NCBI GenBank assembly: GCA_030998225.1
Contig: JAPYXD010000581.1
Coordinates: 1,116,001 to 1,180,000 of the forward strand
Reading direction: 5' to 3'
Length of the DNA stretch: 64,000 nucleotides
Source: Diplolepis rosae
Taxonomy: Eukaryota > Arthropoda > Insecta > Hymenoptera > Diplolepididae
The notes below the pieces were generated by a model, which had not been told where the DNA came from, ran no database searches, and worked only from the letters and a program-made list of their open reading frames with translations. Below are positions 1 through 11,515 of the stretch, piece by piece. The stretch's first letter is position 1; each line of letters opens with the position of its first letter. The position numbers were made by a program, and so were the translations under genes.

Positions 1-162
1 CAATCTTATTTTCATGCAAGACAAGACCACCTACATCAGACTGAAAAAAAAATTATGATTAAAGTAAGTTTTTTGGTGTACCTATGAATTTTAATATTCA
101 TTATATTCATCATTGAATGACATTTTATATTATGTTCAAAATATGCATAAAAAATTATTGAC
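1..162. other. flank or intron after exon E3
   Basis: AT-rich sequence with no gene. It is closely matched by 14836-14994, so the duplicated block begins at or before the left edge of the window. Confidence 0.6.
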
Positions 163-399
163 CCATGTAAAACCAAGACTCCTGTATGCAGGTTGAATAC
201 AAAATTGACCAAGTTTTGGTTCTGCCTGGCATCTTGAAGGTGGTATTAAACGAACACGGATCTTTAAATACTTCCGTTCTGGTGAAATTTCTTGTTCTAT
301 CGTGTTCCACCCTATCATTTCATCTACAGAAATACGCTTAGAGTTTTTATAAACTGGAATGGATAACGATTGATGCGATGCAGGTACTTCGTCATCCAA
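163..399 (-). CDS. exon (E3) of the same unrecognised host gene
   Basis: A 237 bp minus-strand exon, 79 codons, open throughout, with acceptor ttattttccag|TTG. The likely donor is TGG|gtcaat, which is weak because +3 is C. The aligned position in the decayed copy at 14995 reads gtaaat, a better donor. The product has charged surface-like segments and two cysteines (RLIPPSRC and QFCIQPAYR). The function is unknown. If the weak donor is not used, the frame runs to a stop at about 136, so this could also be a terminal exon. The gene continues to the left of the window if the donor is real. Confidence 0.5.
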
Positions 400-1192
400 C
401 TGGAAAATAACAATGATTTTTATTAAAAGTCATAATGTATTATCATTAACATATCACATCCCAAGAAAATAATTTCTTCGCGAGGGAGTGAACGTTTATC
501 TTTCAATCTTCATTCCTAAAAAAAGATATTTCACTGATTAAAATGTGGGAAAGAGTCAAGCATAATCGGCCGCTTACCTTTGGAGGAGTAAAGTTAATTT
601 AAAAAAATGGATTAAAAAATAGAATAATACTTGTATGCAAAAACATTTTTTATGGAAATAAAAAGCGTTTTTCTGAATTATATATATATTAGCAACCATT
701 TGCAAAAGGCTAGGTTAAAAAAAAAAAATTAATGTTTGCCTCATGAATCAAGGCGTTGTCCAAAAAATGTCGAAACATTTCTAATAATAATGGAGAATAT
801 TTGGCTTGAATAAATTTGAAAAACGTACAAAAGACAATGAAGCTCGTCTGTTAACTTCTTTTAAGTGAAAACTTTGAAAAAATTCGGAACAATATCGAAA
901 ATTACAATTAAATGTAACATTTTCTGCAAAATTTTCACTCAAACGAAGTTGACTAACGTTCTCCATCGAGTTCTGTAGTTAGTATTGTTCAAATTGTTAG
1001 GAAGATCTTTCGTAAAATAAAAAAGTTATTTCATACGAACTTTCACAAGTATGCGTAACAAATCATAGAAGATGTTAGCTGTAGCGGATACTGCAAAATG
1101 AAAAGACTCGCTTAGCATAGGAAGGGATGGAGAGCTGCATCAAACCAGTCTCAGTACTGCTAACTATAGCAACAATAATAACTTTTAATTAC
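400..1192 (-). other. intron between E2 and E3
   Basis: AT-rich intronic sequence with short spurious ORFs only. The first 130 bp, including the stretch around position 480, recur at about 15303-15350 in the duplicated copy. Confidence 0.5.
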
Positions 1193-1346
1193 CTTAAAAC
1201 GATGAAGTAAATTAGGGTGCGTACTCTCATGTGTAGGACCTTCCAGATCACTATAATATTTAAGATGGTATGTGTTATTACCAACGGTAGTACTCCTTGG
1301 AAATTGAGCATATAATTCTGGAATGCCATCCCTTCCCGATTTAGCC
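1193..1346 (-). CDS. internal exon (E2) of the same unrecognised host gene
   Basis: A 154 bp minus-strand exon bounded by the acceptor ccaattttcag|G and the donor TTTAAG|gtaatt, both good matches to consensus. It opens with one base that completes the split codon of the 6.6 kb exon and ends on a codon boundary, matching the phase-0 start of the exon at 399. The product contains GIPELYAQFPRSTTVGNNTY followed by a basic, histidine-containing end. No family is recognised. The three consecutive phase matches are the main reason for calling these exons one gene. Confidence 0.5.
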
Positions 1347-2735
1347 CTGAAAATTGGGATACATGAAGATGCATAATAAACTGCGTAATGATAATAAATG
1401 ATTATGAACATTGAGGGTAGGTGAAACTTAGAAAAATAATTAATTTTATTAACTTTATCTTTCAACATGTTTATGTCCAAAGTACATAAAAGTTTATTTT
1501 CAGAATTTGAGAAATGGTAAAGAAGATAAAAACTGACTCATTGAATGACATTCACTACAAACTTGACGTATTGAAAGTTTAGTTTAAGATAGTCAACTGC
1601 TTAATCGACAATTAGTTCCGCCTTGGAAATTGGTGACTTGAACTTGTAAAAGTAAAAAACCACACGTTTCAACCACAAATAATTTTAAAATGCTAGCAAA
1701 ACTAGTAAACTTAATTTTTGTCCCGAAAAAAACTGTTGTCAGAAAAGAATTCAATCCTAAACGATCTTAGATACAATTTCGTTGCCAGTAAAAAAAAAAA
1801 AACGTTTCGTATAATTTCATTTTAGATTTAATTGATATTTATTCAAGAAATATCCAATGAATTGTCACAAAAATTGATAGTAGGGTTCAAAGAAATTTTT
1901 TGGAAAATTTCAGGTAATTGTGTTTTATGGTTTAAGTCTAAGAATTCAATAAATATCTCTACACGTACGTGTCGAAGTTCCAAGGAGATGATTTGAAGGC
2001 CAAAGGGAAAAGAAAGATAATAATATAGATGCGTGCATTACTCTGTTTTTTGATTGAATAGATATTTGAAATTCTAATAATAGTAATAATATTATAATAA
2101 TATGATAGTTTGAATGAATAAAAGATATGAAAGTTCATATAATAATATTACATTGAAATTATCTGTCTCATCTAATTAATTATTAATTATTTATTTGTGT
2201 TCATTCTTTATTTATTGCACTTAATTTACATAATAGCAATAATATGTTTGTAATAGATGATGATTATAATCGGTTACGTAGAAACTACAATCAATAATTA
2301 ATTATCAATAATAAAAAATGATGACATTATTTGTTTCATTGAAATTGTTACGTTACAATCACGTAAATACTTACCCTTATCGAAGGTTCCTCGTTTTAAG
2401 TTAGGATCGAATGATCCTCGCTTAGGGATGAGGATAAGTAAAAAAAGGACATAATGACTAGTGAAGTGAGACAATAGTATATTACATTACAAGGGGCGAA
2501 ACAGAGCGATTGCATAAGTGTGACAGAGACAGAGACAGAGAATTCAATAGAATTCAACAGAGTAGCATCTGTATTATCATCTCACAGTATTCTTTGGCCT
2601 TTAAATCGTCCGTCGGGAACGTCGACACGTGCGCGTCGAGATATGTATTTAATTGTTAGGCATAAAATAAAAACTGAATCACTTGGAATTTCCCAACAAA
2701 GGGCATAGCCGTGTAAGCATACAAAATCTGCCCCC
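1347..2735 (-). other. intron between E1 and E2, proximal part
   Basis: AT-rich, with low-complexity TAATAATA tracts at about 2040-2340. Two short parts recur elsewhere: about 1460-1580 resembles 17637-17760, and about 2100-2150 resembles 15365-15415. No gene is seen. Confidence 0.5.
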
Positions 2736-3339
2736 GCACGTATTAATTTGAAATCCCTGTTATAGGTTTGCATCCATGTGAAGTGAAATTTCTTCCAATG
2801 ATAACCCTAGAAATTCATTTTTTGGGAGTTATGGAGGGGGAAAGAAAAATTTAAAAAGTGGTTTTTCTTGTAGAAGGCTTGACCGATTTTGATGAACAAA
2901 ATATATGTTGTAGATACGAATGAGGCTATTCAAAAAAAAAGATTTTAATAAATTTTTTAAAACTGTTGTAGCTAAAAAATTGTGTTGAAATTTTCGAAAT
3001 TTTTTTTGGCGTCATGTTCTGGAGTGATGACATCCATATTTCACGTGAACATTCCTTAGAATATCCATCATAACATATATTTTTGTCGAATTTTTTGAAG
3101 AAGTGAAACAATGTGAAAAAAATACATTATATCATTAGTAATATTTTCTTTATAAACATCTGCAGTTAGCCTATCTAAATAATAGTTTCCAGAGTTCACC
3201 AGGGGGAGGTTGCAGTACGATTTCAAACTCTTTTTTCCAGGGTGCTTTATTATCATGAGGCCCCTTGCCTCTCACCAATTCAGAATTTTTTTAATCCTCA
3301 TCGCTATCATCATTGATCACAGTAGTCCAATGGTTTTTC

Positions 3340-4990
3340 TTAAACATTTCGCTGAGTACTTCTCCTAGTTGAAGAATTTTTGACAAATATCCAGCATGAG
3401 AGCGGCAATACACGATGACAGCAATGTGTGAAGAGCAACCAACTGTTCTTGTATCTTATAAAACAGCTATTTGATGCTCGAGAAAGGTGTCGGGATTGTA
3501 CTCTGAACTCAAGTACATTGGGTTCTTCTTTTACGTACTCAAGGGTCAGTTTAAATACAGCTTTAGAAAGCTGAAAGGATCCAGCGAAAAATATCGTTAG
3601 ATCTCTTTCACTTATTTCTGGCAAATCCAGAATTTCATCTGCTGTGACTGTTTTGAAGGGAGTTTTTCTACGTATCCATCCTTCCACCTCTGCCTCAGTA
3701 GCTAGTGTATTGTCGACATCTTTTTGAGCATGCATCCTCTGTAATATTTCATATGAAATTTCTTTGTCAGACTGTAGCCTTTGACCGTAAGGATTATTAA
3801 GAAACGATGCCACTCTAAAATAGATTCCATTATTTGGTACCAACATGTTATCTATTTTGTGGCCCAGAAGACGATACTTTTCTTTGAGCATACCATGAAC
3901 AGCTTCAACCAACCATCGAATTTTTAGTCACAAGTCATGACTGGTTGTATTCTTTTGTTGACAATTGCTTTCTTTTGCCGTTTAAAGTAGGTATCAGTAC
4001 TTTGAAATTTTTTTTTCGAAATATTTAACTACGTCACGGAAACCTCAATCGAGAACAAATATATCATTCGTCCGCAAAAAATTGCATAAACCATTTGGAT
4101 CCTCAATGATGGTTTTCATGATATCCGCATCATTTTGGTTTGCAGGATACGTCCCAAGCATGTTCACTACGTATCCATTAGTCGTACGAATAGTGAAGCG
4201 CTTACAAAGTGGAACTTCCTTCTGTCCAGAGAAAGATTTTCTTCGATACTTATTATTATACATTATATGTACTTTTCTAATGACGCGCATACGTACCATC
4301 ATAAATCATAGAGGCAAATTATCCTGAACATTAAGCAATTTGTTTGCAATTTGTGTTGTGTGGTTTTAGATGAGATTATCACTGTTAACAGAGTTTAAGC
4401 CAAAACGAAGTGGCAGAACGTCTTTTTTAAAAGATTGAATTATTCTTTTAGAATATTCCGAAATTGACTTTTCATTATCTATGTTCAATAAAGAAGCTAA
4501 TAGTTTATTGGAACACTTTTAAATGGCCAAGAGCCTCCTCATATATTAGATCTTTTAAAGTATGAGTTGTACAACACCGATTTCGAGGTGGTATGAAGAG
4601 TTTATTTTGGATATACGTTTGGATTAGCGCTTCTTCAGGAATGACAGTTGGATTTTTCATAGAGAAACAAATGCAACAATATTTATAAGTAGCAACTGTC
4701 CTCCGGATGGGAATTCAAAAGTACTCAGTCTCAGAAACAGCTTCCTTCGATTTGACTTTAACTTCGAATGTTGCTTCATCGGAAGTTGCGTCAGAGCAAG
4801 AAAGATCTGTTTCAGTTTCACAATCAGAATCTTTGTCAGAATTATTTCTATGAATAGAGTCAGCATTTATTACACAGAATGTCATCTACAGCTATTTTTC
4901 TTTTAAGTCAGCGAGAAAAGGCATTTGCTTCAACTTCATCACTTACTAATTTTTTTCTACTTATGCTTTTTTTAAGATTAGTATCACAAC
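3340..4990 (-). pseudogene. decayed DDE_Tnp_4-type transposase (ISL2EU/IS4EU-like)
   Basis: Fragments on the minus strand read in family order. At about 4900-4990 is an N-terminal piece with cysteines; at about 4550-4620 a piece reads RNRCCTTHTLKDL. At 4045-4302 is the conserved block with TTNGYVVNMLGTYPANQNDA and ending DIFVLD. At 3500-3912 is the block VEAVHGMLKEKYRLLGHKI followed by FRVASFLNNPYG. Near 3400-3430 a frame-shifted trace of a cysteine/histidine C-terminal motif follows. Several frameshifts and stops separate these blocks, notably between 3912 and 4045, so no functional transposase is made. The family assignment rests on recognised motifs, not on a search. Confidence 0.65.
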
Positions 4991-4999
4991 CAACCCACA

Positions 5000-5520
5000 T
5001 CAGTTTTTTTTGTAATGTAGACCTGTTTGGATAATAGGATCGCAATAAATATTCGAATCGCAAAAGTTATGTTTTCAACTAAGTAGAGTATCGCATGATC
5101 GACTTTGAATTGCTGACAAGAAACAAACGAAGATCGCACAGTTTGATGGCACATTTACTAACGAGAACTGAGCCCAAGAAATAAGTGGAATTCGTAAGAG
5201 ACACTTGCAATAATTGAAAGATCGGAATAAGTAGTAAGATCATTAAAGTTATCTTAGCAAAACAAATAAAATAACGTACAGACGAGAATAATGACCAGGA
5301 TCAAATGAAGCTTTCAGTGTGGATGGGCGTACGTATGAGAATAAAAAATAGGAAACAATTGAAAATCACACAATGAGATGGCACATAAACGAAAATTACG
5401 AACAAGAACAAATGAAGATCGCAGAGTGGAATGATGCATGAACGAGTAAGAGAGACAAAAAACAAACGAAGAGCGCAAGATTATAAATAAAGTATACTGA
5501 CTATAATATATTTTGAAAAA
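5000..5520. other. degenerate internal repeats inside the 3.4 kb transposon
   Basis: Purine-rich sequence in which GAAGATCGCACAGT-like and GATGGCACAT-like words recur several times with loose spacing. No coding potential was recognised. Confidence 0.3.
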
Positions 5521-6156
5521 GACTCCAATTATAATAAAGCACCCGGATTTATGAGAGGCAAGGGGCCTTATGATAATAAAGCACCCTGGAAAAAGGAGTT
5601 TGAAATCGTACTGCGACCTCCTCCTGGTGAATTCTGGAAACTATTATTTGAAAAGGTTGACTGCAGACGTTTATGAAGGAAATATTACTTATGATGTATG
5701 TAATTGCATCACTTACATTGATTACAATGCTAACTTAAGTTTCAAAAACGTTTCTAACCATGAAAATATGTTCACATTGTTCTGCTCCTTCAAAAAATTC
5801 GACAAAAATATATATCTTATAAATGATATTCTGAGGAATGTTCACATAAAATATGGATGTGGTTATTCTAGAACATAACGCCAAAAATAATTCGCGAAAA
5901 ATTCAAAAAATTTTTTTAGCTACAATTGTTTTCAAAAATTTCTTTATCAACTCATTTTTTTTAAAAACCTCATCCGTGTCTGAAACATATATTTTACTTA
6001 TCCAAATTGGTCAAGCCATTTTCAAGAAAAATCAAATTAAATTTTTTCTTTCCCCCTCCATGACTCCGTAAAATTCGATTTCTAGGGTTATCATTGTAAG
6101 GGATTTTACTTCACATGGATGCGAACCTTTGACAGAAATTTCAGGTTTATACGTGC

Positions 6157-6573
6157 AAATTTATGGTAAGTTAGGTGCGAAAAAACCATTATTTTCTGAA
6201 TACGAAAGAAAGTAATATTTTTTCAATCATCTTGAAAACTAACAGAATTAACTGATCAAAATTTCTATCGAGATATATGATTAAAATTATTTGGATTTGG
6301 TCGGTTTAACAAAATATTTGTTGATTTAACCAAATCTCGTTTGACTTAATCGAAGAGTTTGTTCATTTAACAATATGGTTTGGTTAAGTTAGGTCAAAAC
6401 ATAATTAATTTTATTGTATTTTAAGCGTCTTTCTTTTTAACCCTTGGAGGTTCACTGTTGCATATATCGACAAAATTATAGCAGGTTTCAGTTTTGTACC
6501 ATTCATGTGGTTAATGGTGATAATATTATTCATTTTGGATTGACTTTTTACTACTAAACATAAATGTTATTAC
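6157..6573 (-). other. intron sequence shared with 16066-16290
   Basis: Sequence from about 6160 to 6400, including TTGGTCGGTTTAACAAAATA, recurs with moderate divergence at 16066-16290 in the same orientation. This marks it as part of the segmental duplication. Confidence 0.6.
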
Positions 6574-6796
6574 CAGGGTTGGCGATGAATCACAGGAGAA
6601 ATACCGAACTGTTGGGTGAGCATAATTCCTGATCTCAAATGAATAAACACTGTCTGAGTATTATCTGATTTGTATCCTATAGAAACCACATAATCAAATT
6701 CCGTTGTAGGAAGAGCTTCAATATGTCCGTTATCATATATGTCCGGATTGTCAACTTGCGATTTTATTTTACTCTTTAAAATCAACGAATTTGAAT
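6574..6796 (-). CDS. internal exon (E1) of an unrecognised host gene
   Basis: A 223 bp minus-strand exon. It is preceded by a pyrimidine-rich acceptor ending in tttcag and followed by the donor CTG|gtaata. It is open throughout and encodes about 74 residues, including the stretch VSIGYKSDNTQTVFIHLRSG. It begins with two bases of a split codon and ends with two bases of another, which fits the one-base start of the exon at 1346. I do not recognise the protein; it reads as an ordered, possibly secreted or extracellular domain, and that is inference. The intron downstream carries a 3.4 kb DNA transposon. Upstream exons are not identified in this window. Confidence 0.5.
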
Positions 6797-6968
6797 CTGA
6801 AACAAATAAAGAGGCTCGTATATTTTCAAATTAACCTTTGACATGTACTTAAAAATCAAAATATATTTTTCGTGCAGGCATATTTTGAAAAGACATAATT
6901 TAGAAGAAAAGCAGAGCCACCAGGCGATATAACGAGATCTTCCTGTGGAGAAGGAGATGTCGGACACC

Positions 6969-7213
6969 TGTGCAGCTCAGTGGTTAGAGCAGTCGACCGG
7001 CAATCGAAATACCTGGGATCGAATCCCAGCGCAGTCGAAAGCGTCTTTTTTTCAACAGAAAGACCATCAGCGAGACTAGGGTCACCGTGGGAGGAAAAGA
7101 CGCCACTCACGGGTCCCATAATCCAGATACCCGGGGGCCCCACTTATAGGGTCCCAGCCGGCGCCACGAGGCACCGGATTATCACAGAAGGGGGGAATAC
7201 GCCCGCCGTTTAA
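6969..7213 (+). repeat. tRNA-derived SINE
   Basis: The head contains RNA polymerase III promoter elements at tRNA spacing: an A-box-like TGCAGCTCAGTGG at 6971-6983 and a B-box GGGATCGAATCCC at 7015-7027. It looks like a tRNA with TGTGCAGC at the 5' end and a recognisable T arm. A GC-rich body of about 170 bp follows. A functional tRNA is unlikely because the acceptor stem does not close cleanly and an unrelated body follows. No other copy is seen in this window. Confidence 0.6.
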
Positions 7214-7251
7214 ATGGGAATTGGACTCTCAGGAGCTTCACCTTCCGAAAC

Positions 7252-8333
7252 TCATAATCTAAGCATGGCCAGATGCCACTGCCCGAGTTTGCTATAGATT
7301 TTTTCTGCTTTTGTGATGAGGTCTGTTTGGATCGTGTTTTTGAACCTATTGCCGTGTACTGTCTGGGCTTTATAGCCCGTGACGCTTAAATGTTCGTGGT
7401 TACGTCTTAGGAACTCAGCGCGCCCTCGTGATATATAAATCTTTAACGGATGTACTTCATATCCTAGATTTGTGTAAGTGTCAATTATGAACCTCTTCTT
7501 GACGATCTTTACTATGGCTCTGAAACTGCACACATTCAAGATGGTATCCAATACCGCACTCCAGCGTCACCCCGATGGTAACTCGTGCCTCCACTCGTCC
7601 TTCTTCTCCCCACTCTACTGAGGCTCCCAGCTCAAAAAAGCAGTTCCTCAGAGCCCGGCAAACCACCATACTTTCGTCAGGGATGTTGTTCCTCTCAAAA
7701 TGCTGCCCCACTGCTAATAGTGATACGCCTATTGAGAGTTTACTCTGTCTCTCATCGAAGCTTCCCTGGTCAAGAGGCACCTTCCACAAGCTTCTATCCC
7801 TCACTGCACAAATTAGGTCCGTATCTATATCTTCGTTTTCTGCTTCGCCAGGAACCAAAGTGCTCAGTCTGTTCCCGTGCAGCCCCTTATCCAGAATGGT
7901 GCTCACTCTTCTCCACGAACGTAATCCTTTTGCAGGGAGGAGACTTCAGGTCTCGCACTACGTCGGCGTCACTCAAGTGAACACCTTCTGCGAGTTTTGT
8001 CCTCCTGCTTAGTCTCCGCCTCCAGCCGATGGTCAACGCGACGTTGCATCCGGTACCAGCTTTTCCTTGCATCCAGTGCCCCGTCGCAACCCATTCCTCC
8101 ACTGTGGGTACCTTTTCTGGTGTGTTAAATTATGTAGCCATAAAGTCTTGTATCTCTGAGTATAGTAAATCTTGGTGAGCATCCTCAACTATAGGTCCTC
8201 CGAGCTTGTTCTCCTCACAGAGCCATCTCCTGACTTCGAAATTCATGTCATTGATGTCGTATTCTAAAAATCCATATCCAATCTCCCAGTAGCACATCTC
8301 TCTCCAATAGTGAGGGATGCGTGGACCTTCCAT
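7252..8333 (-). pseudogene. endogenous viral element: broken RNA-dependent RNA polymerase of a toti-like dsRNA virus
   Basis: This minus-strand tract is distinctly GC-richer than its flanks and reads in shifting frames as a viral polymerase. At about 7751-7774 is a motif-A-like PLDQGSFDE. At about 7530-7582, split over a frame change, is a motif-B-like end RWSAVLDTILN preceded by a serine-glycine. At about 7402-7476 is LGYEVHPLKIYISRGRAEFL, typical of the region after the catalytic core. The segment expected to hold the GDD motif C is missing near 7490-7510. At 8060-8102 an EEWVATGHW-like block lies upstream. Stops occur near 7906, 8130 and elsewhere. It is non-functional as a polymerase. The virus group is inferred from motif style; another Ghabrivirales-like family is possible. 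Confidence 0.6.
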
Positions 8334-9530
8334 TTTCAGCAGACCCGTGCGCTTCCGAAACTGCTTTTATTACTATATGCATGTGTTCTTCTAGGATACC
8401 CATTGGTAGGGCACATCATATACAATGTGTTTTGGCAGCCTGTATTTCCTCAAGTTTATCGAGAAATCCAGGACGGGTAACTCCCAGGCCCGTAGTTTGC
8501 AGCCGCAGTTGAGGTCGGGACTAAGTTTGGTTTTTAGTTTTTGTCCTTCTTGTTTCATTTTCTTTTTGATTAGTCTCACTGTCCATACATCTTCAGGGTA
8601 TATTTCGGGCACCTTGCCCCAATGTACCCCTGTGCAGCAGCCTTCTCCTACTCCCACTTCTTCTTTAGCTTGTCTAGGATATCTGTCGCTGGCTGCACCT
8701 TCTCTCGGGATTAACCGGGCTCTACACTAATTTTTCCAGCCTCCTCCGGGTGCTGATGCTCCATTTACTTCCTCCGTTTGCTGATCCTTGGTGAATCATG
8801 TTTTAGCCAGGGCCTCTGGGGACTCTTCGGACCCTGCCTCCATAGCTCTCGACACTTTAGCTTCGAACTTGCGTGACATATCCATGTTCGGGTTGAGGCC
8901 CATTTGCCTACCAATGTATAGTTTGCTGATCCCGCCGATTGCACCATCCCATCTATCTCGCATCAGCATCGTGTGGGCAGCGTAGTCTCATCCTGCCATC
9001 ACCTATCCCGATAGTACGGGTAGGACAAAAGTTTTAATTGCCTTCACCGAAGTCCTTCACACGCACTTGGAGTGCCCAACCCCACGTGCGGTGAGGTCAA
9101 GTCCAAGTATACTATCCTTCCAGCTACAATCCGTGGCTAGGTGTGCGTAGGAAGCTTCTAGTTTGTAGACCGCAAGTCCCGACCTGTCCGACTCTATAGG
9201 TGTGGAACACTCACGCCAGAGGATATGTCAAATGAGATAGAATCCAAGTATTCATCCCTAAATTATTGCCGGCGGTATTATCTGCTCGCGTGATTATGTA
9301 GGTGTTGTCGTCCTACAATCGCCACGTATCCATATCCTCCACCGTCCCTGCGGAGATGTTTCCTCCATTCCTCTTATGAGGATGACGTCCTTGACTTTTG
9401 CCACTTTACTGGCTCTAGGCTGGCGCTCTTTTCTTCTCCTGACGGGCGGGGGTGAGTCTAGTTTTTTCCCGTGTCTTCGTTTTCCGGCTGAGGGGTTGAT
9501 GAAGCCTCAGGTGTTGTATATCTCATTTTA
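8334..9530 (-). pseudogene. upstream part of the viral insertion (polymerase N-terminus or capsid side), undetermined
   Basis: The sequence continues with the same raised GC content and minus-strand coding look. Broken reading frames include 8391-8657, with the lysine-rich VRLIKKKMKQEG, and 8765-8947, but there is no recognisable domain. Near 9400-9500 the minus strand gives a proline/serine/glutamate-rich low-complexity stretch such as might link capsid and polymerase. The GC-rich block ends abruptly at about 9530, where AT-rich host-like DNA resumes, so this is taken as the insertion border. Confidence 0.35.
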
Positions 9531-10725
9531 AAGGGAAAAAGTCAAGCTTTTTTTAAACATAATTTGGAAAGAAAATTAACGGCCGCACTTGGAGAAAGAC
9601 TCAAAAATATGTTTAAAATTAAAAAATGAAGTTCAAATAATTTTTTTTATCTAAAACCATTGCTTTCAGCGTAAATCTGATGAAAAAACGTTTCCAAGAC
9701 CTCCATAAAAAATTAATTTGGATAACTTTTGTAGAAGTTATGGTTAATTGAGTATCAGTGTGCGCGGTAAAAGGTTGAAAATTCAAGCCCCTGTATACTG
9801 ACAACCCGTCGTACTAGAGACGTTCTCTTAGGGGAATTAAAAGAGGTTCACTAGGACAATAATTTCGCGGACTTTCAAGGAAATCGGAGACAAAAAGTTT
9901 TTAGGCGGGTACACTTGACGAATTTTGCCCCATATATTATTTCGTCATTGCGATTAATCTACGTGGATATGTTGAGAAAATAGATTCCTCTGAAATATTA
10001 AGAATCCCAGAGTGCGACATGAAAATTTTGGATGATACGTATACCAAAATAATACTATTTTTATCTAAATACTCTCATTTTTCATTGCTTCTGACAATTG
10101 ATTTATTATAAATTTATTAATTTTTGATGCTTTTAAAATAGTTTTGTATTTATAATTTTTTATATAATTATGCATTAAATGAAATAAACTGTTGCTTTTT
10201 ATTTGCAAAAAAATATCTGGATTCAAAATTATTAGTAAAATTTATACTATAGAATTCATTGTGAAATATAAAATACAACAAAGTTTGAAAATTATTTTGA
10301 TAACATTTTTTCAACATTATATTTTATAAACCATGGACTTTCAATTTTTACGCGTATTGAAAAATTTTTAGTGCGAGCGAAGTTGTATCTTATAATTTTT
10401 TTAAGCAGAAATCTAAGACGGATCGTTATTATAGTATTGATGATGATCAATTTAATATTGGAATTTGCCAAAGTTGGCCTTTTGTACATCCCTAATATTT
10501 ATATTAGATAAGTTATATCATACAATTTGTTTTCTTGTATCCTCGAAATTATATTTTCTTTGTACGACAAAGGATGTCATTTCCAAGCCAAAGGAAATAC
10601 TTTGACAGTAAAAAGTTAGCATTTGAAACAACAATCGTTTAGCTGCTAAAGGAGTTCAATAGTTTGTTTTTAGAGTGTAGTTCTTCTTTAAAGTACGTCT
10701 TTACCCATAAAACATGGATTTAATA
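9531..10725. other. AT-rich sequence without a recognised feature
   Basis: Only short spurious ORFs are present. Nothing is seen beyond low-complexity A/T runs. Confidence 0.5.
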
Positions 10726-11515
10726 TTAGGTGTACTACTTTGCTTCCGAAATTTTTCGACAGATGGCTGCAGTGGTAAGTGCTGGTCGAAATAAGCAGGT
10801 CAGAAATGTAACACATAAAGCTTGGACATCTGTCAACACGACGACAGCAGCACATTAGTGAATTTGTGTTCGCATCATAAATTTATTCTTGATCGAAGAT
10901 GAAAGTTTTCGAGCCATTTGCGGAAAGTTTTGATTATCTACTTTTATTTGAAGAAAACTGCGGCTGAGGCTCATCGCTTCAACGCTTCAAGAGCGGTGAC
11001 TTTGATTTGAAGGATCGGCATGGTGGTGGAAAAAAGAAAATTTTTGAAGATTTTAATTGGAGGCATCACTTGCTGAAGACTCGTGGCAAACGCAAGAGGA
11101 ATTGGCTGAATCATTGGGAGTGACCCAAAAAGCCATTTTCAAACGCTTCATCAAAGCCATGGGAATGATTCTGAAGCAAGGAAATTGGATTCCGTACGAG
11201 TTGAAGCAGAGAGATGTTGAACGGCGTTTCTTTGCTTGTGAACAGCTGCTTCAAAGACAGAATTTTAAGGGATTTGTACATGGCATTGTGACCGGTGACG
11301 AAAAATGGGTCCACTACGATAATCCCAAGTGCAGAAAATCATGAGAAATGCCTGGACACGGCCTGGCTCATCAGTATTTCCGCTCTTATGAAGAAGTCGA
11401 GAAATGGATCGATATGTGGATCTTCTCAAAAGACGCATCGTATCGTATAATCCAGAGAACTATATTTTGGTCCTCAGAACCAGAAAATATTGTTATCAGA
11501 CTAATGCTACCGGAT
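10726..11515 (+). mobile_element. decayed mariner element
   Basis: The 5' end starts after a TA with the terminal motif TTAGGTGTACTAC and a TTCCG further in, which resembles the termini of the mariner at 36297. Plus-strand remnants of a mariner transposase follow. These include AAEAHR near 10962, a frame-shifted GGDFDLKD-like stretch, SWQTQEELAESLGVTQKAI at about 11085-11141, and the catalytic-region motif IVTGDEKWVHYDNPK at about 11284-11330. A stop at 11342-11344 and frameshifts end the frame, with fragments to about 11500. The right terminus was not located. Confidence 0.75.
11057..11344 (+). pseudogene. mariner transposase fragment
   Basis: A 95-codon open stretch covering the second helix-turn-helix and the first part of the catalytic domain of a mariner transposase. 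It contains the conserved TGDEKW, whose aspartate is the first catalytic residue in the family. The frame closes early; the remaining catalytic acidic residues are not readable in one frame. It cannot encode an active enzyme. Confidence 0.7.

Larger units (their letters stand above)
2736..6156 (-). mobile_element. DNA transposon with long (about 500 bp) inverted repeats, DDE_Tnp_4 type
   Basis: The arms at about 2736-3275 and 5530-6156 are imperfect inverted copies of one another. Both outer ends carry GCACGTAT, both arms contain a conserved run starting near CATCCATGTGAAG, and both end inside at a 41 bp motif with GAGAGGCAAGGGG. Between them lies a decayed minus-strand transposase. The sequence just outside the right arm matches 16066 onward, and the left flank matches about 15840, so the duplicated locus seems to lack this insertion. 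The superfamily (ISL2EU/IS4EU-like) is inferred from the transposase. No clean target duplication was identified. Confidence 0.7.

Noticed and set aside
3068..3256. Small conserved protein encoded in both arms of the 3.4 kb transposon (also 5570-5878)
   Set aside because: The similarity is explained by the arms being inverted copies; no independent evidence of selection on the protein.
6969..7040. A functional tRNA gene
   Set aside because: The promoter boxes are good, but the acceptor stem does not close cleanly and a SINE-like body follows directly.
7575..8012. Plus-strand ORFs of 131-145 codons
   Set aside because: They are shadows opposite the viral polymerase remnant; the minus strand carries the recognisable motifs.
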